Origin: Marinobacterium arenosum
GTDB taxonomy: Bacteria > Pseudomonadota > Gammaproteobacteria > Pseudomonadales > Balneatricaceae
Direction of reading: 5' to 3'
Assembly: GCF_019795155.1 (NCBI RefSeq)
Contig: NZ_JAILYN010000007.1
Span: 62,001-126,000 of the forward strand
Length of the DNA: 64,000 nt
Shown here: positions 53,874-62,235 of the stretch, in pieces
Layout: each line of letters starts with the position of its first letter
How positions within the stretch are numbered: the stretch's first letter is position 1
Position numbers and translations under genes: made by a program
The notes under the pieces: generated by a model
The model's input: the letters and a program-made list of their open reading frames with translations, nothing else
Databases searched by the model: none
Told to the model about the DNA's origin: nothing

Positions 53874-55796
53874 TTACTGGGACTTGCGTACCCGGATGTA
53901 CCACTCAGAGAGCAGGCGCACCTGTTTCTCTGTATAACCGCGCTCGGTCATCCGTTTGACGAACTCGCTGTGTTTTTTCTGGTCCTCGCTGGAGGCCTTG
54001 GCGTTGAACGAGATCACCGGCAACAGGTCTTCGGTGTTGGAGAACATCTTCTTCTCGATCACCGTGCGCATCTTCTCGTAGCTGTTCCAGCTCGGGTTCT
54101 TGCCGTGGTTGCCAGCGCGGGCGCGCAGTACGAAGTTGACGATCTCGTGACGGAAATCTTTCGGGTTGCTGATGCCGGCCGGTTTCTCGATCTTCTCGAG
54201 CTCCTCGCTGATCGCCTGTCGGTCCAGAATGTCGCCGGTTTCCGGATCACGGTACTCCTGATCCTGAATCCAGAAGTCGGCGTAGGTGACATAGCGGTCG
54301 AAGATGTTCTGACCGTACTCGGAATAGGATTCCAGATAAGCGGTCTGGATCTCCTTGCCGAGGAAGTCGATATACTTCGGCGCGATGTACTCTTTCAGGA
54401 AGCCGAGGTAACGCTCCTGGGTTTCCGGCTGGAACTGCTGCTGCTCGATCTCCTTCTCAAGCACGTAAAGCAGGTGCACCGGGTTGGCGGCCACCTCGGA
54501 CGGGTCGAAGTTGAACACCTTGGAGAGGATCTTGAAGGCGAAGCGGGTGGACAGGCCGTCCATCCCCTCATCGACCCCGGCGGCGTCCTTGTACTCCTGC
54601 TGAGACTTGGCTTTCGGGTCGGTGTCCTTCAGGTTTTCACCGTCATAGATCCGCATTTTCGAATAGAGGCTGGAATTTTCCGGTTCCTTGATCCGCGACA
54701 GCACGGTGAACTGGGCCAGCATGTTCAGGGTGTCCGGTGCGCAGGGCGCCGCGTTCAGTGAGCTGTGTTCCAGCAGTTTCCTGTAGATGTTGATCTCTTC
54801 CGATACCCGGGTGCAGTAAGGGACCTTGACGATGTAGACACGGTCGATGAAGGCTTCGTTGGTCTTGTTGTTCTTGAACTGCTGCCACTCCGATTCGTTG
54901 GAGTGGGCCAGTACGATCCCTTCGAACGGGATCGCCCCCATCCCTTCGGTGCTGTTGTAGTTGCCCTCCTGGGTGGCGGTCAGCAGCGGGTGCAGCACCT
55001 TGATCGGCGCCTTGAACATCTCGACGAATTCCATCAGCCCCTGGGTGGAGCGGCACAGCGCGCCGGAGAAGCTGTAGGCGTCCGGGTCGTGCTGCGGGAA
55101 CTCTTCCAACTGCCGGATATCGACCTTGCCCACCAGGCTGGAGATATCCTGGTTGTTCTCATCACCCGGCTCGGTCTTGGAGACGGCGATCTGATCAAGG
55201 ATCGACGGGAACAGCTTGACCACCTTGAACTGCGACAGGTCGCCGCCGTATTCGTGCAGCCGTTTGACCGCCCAGGGCGACATCACCCCTTTCAGGTAGC
55301 GCCTTGGGATGCCGTACTCCTGTTCCAGCAGCTCGCCATCCTCGACCGGATTGAACAGCCCCAGTGGCGATTCGAAGATTGGCGAGCCCTTGATCGCATA
55401 GAAGGGGACGTGCTCCATCAGGTGCTTGAGTCGTTCCGCCAGGGAGGACTTACCGCCACCAACCGGACCCAGCAGATAGAGGATCTGCTTGCGTTCCTCA
55501 AGCCCCTGGGCGGCATGCTTGAAGTAGGAGACGATATTTTCGATCGCTTCCTCCATGCCGTAGAACTCATCGAATGCCGGGTAGCGTTTGATCAACTTGT
55601 TGGAGAAGATGCGACTGAGCCTGGGGTGTCGGGAGGTATCGACCATCTCCGGTTCGCCTATCGCATGCAGCATGCGTTCCGCAGCACTGGCGTAGGCCAT
55701 CGGCTCGGTCTTGCAGAGCTGGAGGTACTCCTGCAGGCTCAACTCTTCCTGCTGAGTGGATGAGTAACGGGACTTGTAGTGTTCGAAAATACTCAT
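53874..55796 (-). CDS. prkA: PrkA/YeaG serine protein kinase
   Basis: A 640-residue AAA+-like protein kinase. Walker A GPVGGGKSSL lies at about residues 110-119 and the C-terminal PrkA kinase-like domain ends VRLLSEWYIRVRKSQ. It matches Escherichia coli YeaG closely along its whole length. ATG 55796 has AGGAAGG 8 bases before it; the GTG nine bases upstream is unlikely. A TTGACA at 55908-55903 (minus strand) could be a -35, but no -10 stands at normal spacing. It is the first gene of the operon prkA-yeaH-spoVR. Confidence 0.96.
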   Translation of the reverse strand: MSIFEHYKSRYSSTQQEELSLQEYLQLCKTEPMAYASAAERMLHAIGEPEMVDTSRHPRLSRIFSNKLIKRYPAFDEFYGMEEAIENIVSYFKHAAQGLEERKQILYLLGPVGGGKSSLAERLKHLMEHVPFYAIKGSPIFESPLGLFNPVEDGELLEQEYGIPRRYLKGVMSPWAVKRLHEYGGDLSQFKVVKLFPSILDQIAVSKTEPGDENNQDISSLVGKVDIRQLEEFPQHDPDAYSFSGALCRSTQGLMEFVEMFKAPIKVLHPLLTATQEGNYNSTEGMGAIPFEGIVLAHSNESEWQQFKNNKTNEAFIDRVYIVKVPYCTRVSEEINIYRKLLEHSSLNAAPCAPDTLNMLAQFTVLSRIKEPENSSLYSKMRIYDGENLKDTDPKAKSQQEYKDAAGVDEGMDGLSTRFAFKILSKVFNFDPSEVAANPVHLLYVLEKEIEQQQFQPETQERYLGFLKEYIAPKYIDFLGKEIQTAYLESYSEYGQNIFDRYVTYADFWIQDQEYRDPETGDILDRQAISEELEKIEKPAGISNPKDFRHEIVNFVLRARAGNHGKNPSWNSYEKMRTVIEKKMFSNTEDLLPVISFNAKASSEDQKKHSEFVKRMTERGYTEKQVRLLSEWYIRVRKSQ

Positions 55797-55957
55797 GGCG
55801 TTCACCTTCCTTTAGACTCAATGCTGATGGCGGGCACTTTCCTACGGGCTCATCTTCGTCGTCTCGCATTGGGTTTTGTTTCAGTGTAGTCCAGCTTTTG
55901 GGTGTCAACCTCGGTTAACACTTGCTATCGCTGCTTTTTTAATTAGATGCTGAAAAT

Positions 55958-57085
55958 TCAGATAAATTCGATAGTTGGCTGCTGCAAACTTTCAACGACC
56001 GCTGCCATGAAGCGGGCGGCTTCGCCGCCGGTCGCGGCCCGGTGGTCGAAGGTCAGTGACAGCGGCAAAATGCGCCTTAGCAGGATCTTGTCATCCACCG
56101 CCACCGGTTCCCGCCGGATTACCCCGGCGCCGAGAATCGCCACCTGCGGCGGCACCACGATCGGGGTACCGTAACGGCCGGCGATGGTGCCGAAGTTGCT
56201 CAACGTAATGGTGGCGCCCTGCAGCTCCTTCGGTGGAATGGTGCGTGCCTTGACGTCGGCACGCAGCCGGTTCAGGCCGTCGCGCAGGTCTTCCGGCGCG
56301 CGGTTGCCGATATCGCGCAGCACCGGTACGAACAGCCCCTGTTCGGTATCCACTGCCACCCCGAGGTGGATCGACTCGTGGTTGCGCAGGGTCAGTTGCT
56401 GGCCGTCGAACCAGCTGTTCAGCCGCGGCTCCCGCTTGCAGGCCGCGGCGATCGCCTGTACCAGCCGCATGGTGATATCGGTGCCCTTTGGCCAGCCGTC
56501 GATATCGGCATCGTCGAAGATGGTGACCGGCACCACTTCGCTGTGCGCCTGCGCCATGGTGCGCGCCATCTGCTTGCGCACACCACGCAACGGCTCGGCC
56601 GGGCCGTGTTGGCGGTCCATCTCGGCCGCCTTTTGTACATCCTCCGGGGTGATGGCGCCGTCGCGGCCGCTGCCGCTGAGGGTGTTCAGGTCGACCTGCA
56701 GCCGCTGGGCCAGCGCCCGTACCGCCGGGGTGGCGCGCACGCCGTGGTGGTGGCGGCTGCTGGGTGCGGCACCGATGATGAAGTCGTCGGTTTTACTCTC
56801 CTGGCTGGCAGTGCCGATCTTGCCGACCACGGTGCCGCTGTCCTCCTGCTCCTCGTTGGCGAACTCCACCAGCGGCTCGCCGGTGTGGATGGTGTCGCCG
56901 CTCTGGCCGAACAGGTGGGCGATCACCCCGTCCTGCGGCGAGGGTACCTCGATGATCGCCTTGGCGGTTTCCACCGACACCAGGACCTGATCGGTTTTTA
57001 CCGTATCGCCCTCCTTGACGTGCCACTCCAGGATTTCCGCTTCGGGCAAGCCTTCGCCCAGGTCCGGCAGCTTGAAGTATTTCAT
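55958..57085 (-). CDS. Dihydrolipoyl acyltransferase E2 of a 2-oxo-acid dehydrogenase
   Basis: A 375-residue E2. One lipoyl domain has the lysine in VSVETAKAIIEVPSP (near residue 43). A peripheral-subunit-binding domain (RATPAVRALAQRLQVDLNTL, about 125-160) and the catalytic domain follow. The active-site region reads LTFDHRAATGGEAARF: His is kept, but the usual HRxxDG Asp is Thr. It transfers the acyl group from lipoyl-E2 to CoA, probably for branched-chain substrates. The 160-base gap before it (57086-57245) holds hairpins, including an 8-bp stem at 57122-57144. Confidence 0.92.
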   Translation of the reverse strand: MKYFKLPDLGEGLPEAEILEWHVKEGDTVKTDQVLVSVETAKAIIEVPSPQDGVIAHLFGQSGDTIHTGEPLVEFANEEQEDSGTVVGKIGTASQESKTDDFIIGAAPSSRHHHGVRATPAVRALAQRLQVDLNTLSGSGRDGAITPEDVQKAAEMDRQHGPAEPLRGVRKQMARTMAQAHSEVVPVTIFDDADIDGWPKGTDITMRLVQAIAAACKREPRLNSWFDGQQLTLRNHESIHLGVAVDTEQGLFVPVLRDIGNRAPEDLRDGLNRLRADVKARTIPPKELQGATITLSNFGTIAGRYGTPIVVPPQVAILGAGVIRREPVAVDDKILLRRILPLSLTFDHRAATGGEAARFMAAVVESLQQPTIEFI

Positions 57086-57121
57086 ATCAACTCCCCTGTA
57101 TATCGGTTGCCTCAACAGGCG

Positions 57122-57144
57122 GCCGCACGGTTGCCGCGTGCGGC
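57122..57144. other. Hairpin between E1 beta and E2 genes
   Basis: GCCGCACG (57122-57129) and CGTGCGGC (57137-57144) form a perfect 8-bp stem with a 7-base loop in the gap before the E2 start. It may protect or attenuate the bkd-like mRNA. No U-run follows. Confidence 0.5.
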
Positions 57145-57245
57145 GATACGCTGTGTAACATCAACGTTTGCTAAACGGCGCCTGACGGGGCCCGAGCGCC
57201 ACCCCCCAGACCCGCTCTGGACAGTTGGCGGTACTGTGCCGCCGG

Positions 57246-58229
57246 TCAGGCAAATTCCAGCGTCTGGCGTACTGCGTCGATTACGTCGGCGCTGTTCGGC
57301 ATGTAGTGGTTTTCAAGCCGGTAGTAGGGCATCACGGTATCGTAGCCGGCGACCCGGGCGATCGGCGCGCGCAACTCCAGCAGGCCGCGTTCGCTCAGGC
57401 TGGCGGCGATCTCGGCCCCCACCGCGCCGCTTTTCGGCGCCTCATGGACGATCACGCAGCGGCCGGTCTTGGTAACTGAGGCCAGCATGGTGTCGAGGTC
57501 CAGCGGGTTCAGTGTGGCGACATCGATCACCTCGCAACTGACCCCCTCGTCGGCCAGCCGATCGGCGGCCTGCAGGGTTTCGCTGATCATCGCTCCCCAG
57601 CTGATCAGGGTGATGTCGTCGCCTTCGCGCAAGGTGAAACAGGTGTCCAGCGGCAGCGGCACGCCGTTGTCCTCGACCGGCTGCTTGCTGGCCCGGTAGA
57701 TCCGCTTCGGCTCCAGAAACAGCACCGGGTCGGGGCAGTCGATCGCCGCCAGCAGCAGGCCGTAGGCCCGCGCCGGCGAGGAGGGGATCACCACCCGCAG
57801 CCCCGGAATATGGGCGAACAGCGCCTCGGTGCTCTCCGAATGGTGCTCCGGGGCGTGGATGCCGCCGCCGTAGGGCGCCCGCAGCACCAGCGGACAGCTG
57901 AGCCGGCCGCGGGTGCGGTTGCGCAGCCGGGCGGCGTGGCCGACGATATGCTCCATGGTCGGGAAGATAAAGCCCATGAACTGGATCTCGGCGACCGCTT
58001 TCAGCCCCTGCGCCGCCATGCCGACCGCCAGCCCGGCGATCATGGTCTCGGCCAGCGGGGTGTCCAGTACCCGCTTGTTGCCGAACTTGGCCTTGAGGTC
58101 GACGGTGGCACGGAACACGCCGCCGTTGGTGCCGATATCCTCGCCCAGCAGCACCACCTTTTCGTCCTGGCTCATCGCCCGGCCGAGCGCCAGATTGACC
58201 GCTTCGACCATCGTGATTGCGTTACTCAT
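57246..58229 (-). CDS. 2-oxo-acid dehydrogenase E1 beta subunit (branched-chain type)
   Basis: A 327-residue transketolase-like E1 beta. Typical blocks are VVLLGEDIGTNGGVFRATVD, DTPLAETMIAGLAVGMAAQG and APYGGGIHAPEHHSESTEAL. With E1 alpha it decarboxylates the 2-oxo acid on thiamine diphosphate. The sequence suits the branched-chain dehydrogenase (Bkd) class; neighbouring amino-acid dehydrogenase supports this. ATG 58229 has GGGAGGGAG before it and overlaps the E1 alpha stop by 8 bases. Confidence 0.93.
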   Translation of the reverse strand: MSNAITMVEAVNLALGRAMSQDEKVVLLGEDIGTNGGVFRATVDLKAKFGNKRVLDTPLAETMIAGLAVGMAAQGLKAVAEIQFMGFIFPTMEHIVGHAARLRNRTRGRLSCPLVLRAPYGGGIHAPEHHSESTEALFAHIPGLRVVIPSSPARAYGLLLAAIDCPDPVLFLEPKRIYRASKQPVEDNGVPLPLDTCFTLREGDDITLISWGAMISETLQAADRLADEGVSCEVIDVATLNPLDLDTMLASVTKTGRCVIVHEAPKSGAVGAEIAASLSERGLLELRAPIARVAGYDTVMPYYRLENHYMPNSADVIDAVRQTLEFA

Positions 58230-59310
58230 GGTGGCTCCCTCCCGGCATCGCTTTGACGGTCGCCCACTCGCGTTGCTCGCGCAGTCGCTCGGGCAGCTCG
58301 GCATAGAGGTGGTCGAATATCGATTCGACCGGCTGCGGCGGAATCGCCAGGTAGGCGTCGGCCGCTTCCTGCACCATCCGGTTGACCTCCTCCTGCCAGC
58401 ATTTCTCCTGCTCCTCGTCCCAGAGCCCCTCGCTGTGCAGGTAGCTGCGCAGCCGCTTGACCGGCTCCCGCTCCCAGGCCGCCTTCAGCTCCTCGTTGTC
58501 GCGGTAGCGGGTGGCATCGTCGGCGGTGGTGTGGTCCGCCAGCCGGTAGCTGATCGCCTCGATCAGGCTCGGTCCCTTGCCTTCGCGGGCCCGCTCCAGC
58601 GCCAGCTCCAGCACCTGGTGCAGCGCGATGGCGTCGTTGCCGTCCACCTGCTCGCCGCGGATGCCGGCGCCGAACGCCTTCTGCGCCAGGGTCTGGGCGC
58701 CGCACTGGATGACGCGCGGCACCGAGATCGCCCACTGGTTGTTGTTGACCACGAATACCACCGGCAGCTGCCAGGCGCCGGCCACGTTGAGCGCTTCCAT
58801 GAAGTCGCCCTTGGAGGTGCCGCCATCGCCGATCACCGTTACGGCACAGCGCTTCTCACCGCGGATCTTGATCGCCGTGGCGACGCCGCAGGCGTGCAGC
58901 GCCTGGGTGGCGATTGGCACGCAGTTGGGAAAATCCTGGCCCATCGCCGGGTGGGCGCTACCGCGCTCATCGCCGCCCCAGTACAGCAGCAGCTGGTCTA
59001 TCGGCAGGCCGCGCATCAGCTGGCAGGCGTGGTTGCGGTAGTAGGGGATCAGCACATCCTCCGGCTTCATGCACTGGCCGATACTGACGTCGATCGCCTC
59101 GGCGCCCAGCATCGAGGCGAAGGTGCCAAGCTGGCCGGTGCGCTGCAGCGCGATCGCTTTGCTGTCCAGCGCTCTGGCCAACACCATGTTGCGGTAACAG
59201 CTGACCAGCCGGCTCGGCAGCTCCGGGATATCCGGCAGCGGCGCCAGCAGCTTGCCCTGCTGGTCCAGATAGCGGGTCAGGTGGATTTCACCCTTGAATA
59301 CCGTGTCCAT
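58222..59310 (-). CDS. 2-oxo-acid dehydrogenase E1 alpha subunit (branched-chain type)
   Basis: A 362-residue thiamine diphosphate enzyme. The cofactor motif runs from GDGGTSKGDFMEALN to VVFVVNNNQWAIS; the SYRLADHTTADDATRY loop is conserved. It gives the substrate-specific first step. AGGAGG precedes the ATG at 59310. Coupling to E1 beta through an 8-base overlap. No E3 (lipoamide dehydrogenase) gene is present, so E3 must come from elsewhere. Confidence 0.93.
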   Translation of the reverse strand: MDTVFKGEIHLTRYLDQQGKLLAPLPDIPELPSRLVSCYRNMVLARALDSKAIALQRTGQLGTFASMLGAEAIDVSIGQCMKPEDVLIPYYRNHACQLMRGLPIDQLLLYWGGDERGSAHPAMGQDFPNCVPIATQALHACGVATAIKIRGEKRCAVTVIGDGGTSKGDFMEALNVAGAWQLPVVFVVNNNQWAISVPRVIQCGAQTLAQKAFGAGIRGEQVDGNDAIALHQVLELALERAREGKGPSLIEAISYRLADHTTADDATRYRDNEELKAAWEREPVKRLRSYLHSEGLWDEEQEKCWQEEVNRMVQEAADAYLAIPPQPVESIFDHLYAELPERLREQREWATVKAMPGGSHHE

Positions 59311-59336
59311 ATAACGTCCTCCTTTATATCAGCCGC

Positions 59337-60380
59337 TCAGGCTGCCGGGCAGTAGCGTTTCGCCTCGGCGATGATCCGTTCCGCCCGCCGGTTGGCGATC
59401 AGGTGGGTCGGTTGGTCGGCCTGGCGCGCCTCTTCGAACAGCGCCTGCAGGCTGTCGCCGATCTTCAGCACCGCCTGGCGGATCTGCTGCTGGCTTTTGC
59501 CGGCATGTTGCAGGGCGACGAAGATCAGCCCGCCGGCATTGATCACGTAATCGGGCGCGTAAAGGATGCCGCGCTGATGCAGCAGGTCGCCGTGGCGCTC
59601 CTCCAGCAGCTGATTGTTGGCGGAGCCGGCGACGATGGCCACCTTGAGTCGGTCGATGCTGTGGTCGTTGAGGATCGCTCCCAGGCCACAGGGGCAGAAC
59701 AGGTCGGCATTGACAGAGTAGATCTGCTCGGGCGCCACCGAGTGGGCGGCGAACTCCTCGCAGGCCCGGGCCAGCGGCTGCGGGTTGATGTCGCTGACAG
59801 TCAGTCTGGCACCGGCGCCGGCCAGATGACCGGCCACCGCGTAGCCGACATGGCCCAGCCCCTGCAGACTGATATGGCAGCCGTCCAGCTCGTCGCTGCC
59901 AAAGCGCTGGCGCAATGCGGCCTTGATCCCCTCGAACACCCCCAACGCGGTCCAGGGGGAGGGATCGCCGCTGTCGCGGGTGCAACTGACCCAGCGGCTG
60001 GTGTGGGCGATCGCATCCATATCGCTGACATTGGTGCCGCTGTCCATCGCGGTGATGTACTGACCGCCAAGCCCTTCGACCACCCGGCCGAACGCCTCCA
60101 TCAAAGCAACCCGGTCATAGGGTTGCTCCGGTTCGATCAGCACCGCCTTGCCGCCGCCGTGCGGCAGGCCGGCCAGTGCCGCCTTGTAGCTCATGCCGCG
60201 GGCCAGTCGGACCGCGTCGGTGATCGCCGCCTCTTCCGAATCGTAGTGCAGGAAGCGGCAGCCGCCGATCGCTGGGCCGCGGGCGGTGGAGTGGATGGCG
60301 ATAATGGCGCGCAGGCCGGTCGCCCTGTCCTGTGCAAAGTGCAGCCCTTGCAGGCCGGCGTTTTCCATCTGGTCGAGCAT
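59337..60380 (-). CDS. Leu/Phe/Val-type amino-acid dehydrogenase
   Basis: A 347-residue member of the Glu/Leu/Phe/Val dehydrogenase family. The substrate loop ARGPAIGGCRF and catalytic Lys78 in GLPHGGGKAVL are clear; the NAD domain starts LQGLGHVGYAVAGHLAGAGA. It would reversibly deaminate a branched-chain (or aromatic) amino acid to the 2-oxo acid that E1 uses. ATG 60380 has GGAGG 8 bases upstream. It is the first gene of the set, 26 bases before E1 alpha. Exact substrate inferred. Confidence 0.88.
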   Translation of the reverse strand: MLDQMENAGLQGLHFAQDRATGLRAIIAIHSTARGPAIGGCRFLHYDSEEAAITDAVRLARGMSYKAALAGLPHGGGKAVLIEPEQPYDRVALMEAFGRVVEGLGGQYITAMDSGTNVSDMDAIAHTSRWVSCTRDSGDPSPWTALGVFEGIKAALRQRFGSDELDGCHISLQGLGHVGYAVAGHLAGAGARLTVSDINPQPLARACEEFAAHSVAPEQIYSVNADLFCPCGLGAILNDHSIDRLKVAIVAGSANNQLLEERHGDLLHQRGILYAPDYVINAGGLIFVALQHAGKSQQQIRQAVLKIGDSLQALFEEARQADQPTHLIANRRAERIIAEAKRYCPAA

Positions 60381-60784
60381 CTCGGGATCCTCCGTGCTAC
60401 CGGGCCGGACCGGCGCCTGTGACCGCCGGGTCTGGGCGGCTGGCTCAGGGCTGAGCGTCGGGCCAGTGGTGATCTGCGGGCCTGGACAACTGAGCACTGA
60501 CACAGGTTGCGGAACGCCCTGATCTCTGGAAAACAACCAAAACTACTAGTTAGATTCACCAGTTAGATGCAGGTGGGGCTTGTGACCCCGCTCTCTTTTT
60601 GGATAGCACAGGTCAACGGAAAGTTCAGGCTCAGGTGGTATCAAAAGTGGTCATGGCCGGATCGGTGGGAGCGGTCAACTGGTCGTTAAAAGCGGTAATA
60701 ATGTCGTGAACGACCGGCTAAATGTCTGGCGACGGGCGGTGAACAGGGTATAATTTCCGCTTTCGTCCAAGGCTGCGGGTCACG
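60381..60784. promoter_or_regulatory. Divergent intergenic region with ldt promoter
   Basis: This 404-base gap separates the divergent amino-acid dehydrogenase and L,D-transpeptidase genes. A good -10 TATAAT (60749-60754) serves the latter; its -35 is poor. Upstream is a perfect inverted pair GGTCGTT (60681-60687) and AACGACC (60709-60715). No convincing sigma-54 or sigma-70 pattern was found for the bkd-like operon. No gene is seen. Confidence 0.5.
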
Positions 60785-61978
60785 ATGTTCAAACGTCTCA
60801 TAACCACTCTTATGACAGGGATACTCGGTCTGTCGGCGCCGGCCGGTGCCAACGAGTACGGTGAGCAGGCGCGCGAGGACTTGCTGCTGGACGGTCTACG
60901 GGCATTGCGTGAGAATCGGCTGGAAGCGGCCGCGCAAAACCTGCGTGCGCTGACCGACCAACGGCCCGACTTCCGGTTGGCTCAGCTGATCTACGGCGAC
61001 CTGATGTTGGCCCACAGCGAGCCGTTGCAGAAGATCGGCAGCGAGCGGGTGACCGATGCCCGGATGCTGGATGGGCTGATCTCCGAAGCGCGGGTGCGGT
61101 TGTTGACCGAAGCGGAGAAACCGGCCGAGGATATGATTCCGTCGGCGCTATTGAAGCTGGCCGACGACCAACGCTACGTGGTGGTGATGGACACCCGCCT
61201 GTCACGCCTGTTCCTGTTCGAAAACCACAACGGCATCCCCCGGCTGGTGGAGGATTACTATGCCTCTTATGGCCGTGGCGGGGTTGGCAAGGAGAAGCAG
61301 GGCGATCTGAAAACCCCGCTGGGGGTCTATTTCGTCACCGGCCGCATTCCCGATGCGGCGCTGCCGTCCAAGTACGGTTCCGGTGCCTTGCCGCTCAATT
61401 ATCCCAATGCCTGGGATAAACGGCTCAAGCGCACCGGCAACGGCATCTGGCTGCACGGCTCGCCGGTCGACAGCTACAGCCGGCCGCCGCTGGCCAGCGA
61501 GGGCTGTATCTCGCTCAGCAACCCTGATTTCCTGACCTTGGACCGGCAGGTGGATATCCGCAATACCCCGGTGATTGTCGGCGAGAACATCAACTGGATG
61601 CGGCGTGACGACTGGTTGCGCCAGCGCGAGCAGTTCAGCGCTCTGATCGAGCAGTGGCGCCAGTCCTGGCAGAGCCTGGATAACGCGCGTTATCTGTCGC
61701 ATTACTCGACCGGATTCAACGACGGTCGCTACGATTACAACCGCTTTGTGCGCTACAAAAGCAAGGTCAATGCAGCCAAAAGTTACATCGATGTGGAGCT
61801 GACCGGCCTGAGCCTGTTCCGCTATCCGGACCAGCCGGAGCTGATGGTGGCGACCTTCAACCAGCACTATCGCAGCGACAACCACCAGAGTGACTCCATC
61901 AAGCGCCAGTACTGGCGCTTGGAGCAGGGCCGCTGGAAGATCGCTTACGAAGGCAAGCCCTCCAAGGGGCTGCGCTGA
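60785..61978 (+). CDS. L,D-transpeptidase (YkuD) with C-terminal NTF2-like domain
   Basis: A 397-residue secreted enzyme. Signal peptide MFKRLITTLMTGILGLSAPA is followed by a helical segment (25-120) and a YkuD domain (about 128-270) with His224 (GIWLHGSP) and nucleophile Cys241 (ASEGCISLSNPD). A C-terminal NTF2-like domain (about 285-397, NQHYRSDNHQSDSIKRQYWR) follows. It makes 3-3 peptidoglycan crosslinks or attaches proteins to the wall. The same C-terminal module is found in the convergent TPR lipoprotein. Confidence 0.92.
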   Translation: MFKRLITTLMTGILGLSAPAGANEYGEQAREDLLLDGLRALRENRLEAAAQNLRALTDQRPDFRLAQLIYGDLMLAHSEPLQKIGSERVTDARMLDGLISEARVRLLTEAEKPAEDMIPSALLKLADDQRYVVVMDTRLSRLFLFENHNGIPRLVEDYYASYGRGGVGKEKQGDLKTPLGVYFVTGRIPDAALPSKYGSGALPLNYPNAWDKRLKRTGNGIWLHGSPVDSYSRPPLASEGCISLSNPDFLTLDRQVDIRNTPVIVGENINWMRRDDWLRQREQFSALIEQWRQSWQSLDNARYLSHYSTGFNDGRYDYNRFVRYKSKVNAAKSYIDVELTGLSLFRYPDQPELMVATFNQHYRSDNHQSDSIKRQYWRLEQGRWKIAYEGKPSKGLR

Positions 61979-62014
61979 AACCCTGACCGACATGCGGCAA
62001 TTAGCAATATAAGC

Positions 62015-62049
62015 TTGGCGGTATTACCGCGGTTGCGGTGAAACGCCAA
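62015..62049. other. Two-tier hairpin between convergent genes
   Basis: TTGGCG (62015-62020) pairs with CGCCAA (62044-62049), and inside it ACCGC (62026-62030) pairs with GCGGT (62035-62039) around GGTT. The stem lies 37 bases past the ldt stop. No U-run follows, so termination is possible but unproven. A second hairpin, GCCCGG/CCGGGC, is at 62136-62153. Confidence 0.5.
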
Positions 62050-62235
62050 TAGGCCCTGTTTGCCTTGTCCCCGAGTCTTGCTTCCTTATATATAGAATCT
62101 GATCCCGATGCATTGCAGCATCCGCGGCAGGCCTTGCCCGGTGTTTGCCGGGCGGCTCGGCTTGCAGCGGGGGAGTGGTGTAACCAGAAAAGCTAGCCGA
62201 AGCCCTGGGCGGGCTCCGGCGTTCACCCGATAGGT

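Noticed and set aside
55883-55908. Sigma-70 promoter for prkA with TTGACA and TACACT
   Set aside because: The hexamers on the minus strand are only 14 bases apart, too short for a normal promoter. It is mentioned as a possible -35 only.
61979-62235. Riboswitch or regulatory RNA (cobalamin-type or CsrB-like)
   Set aside because: The gap has two hairpins, but it lies downstream of both convergent genes and lacks the conserved box sequences or repeated GGA loops.
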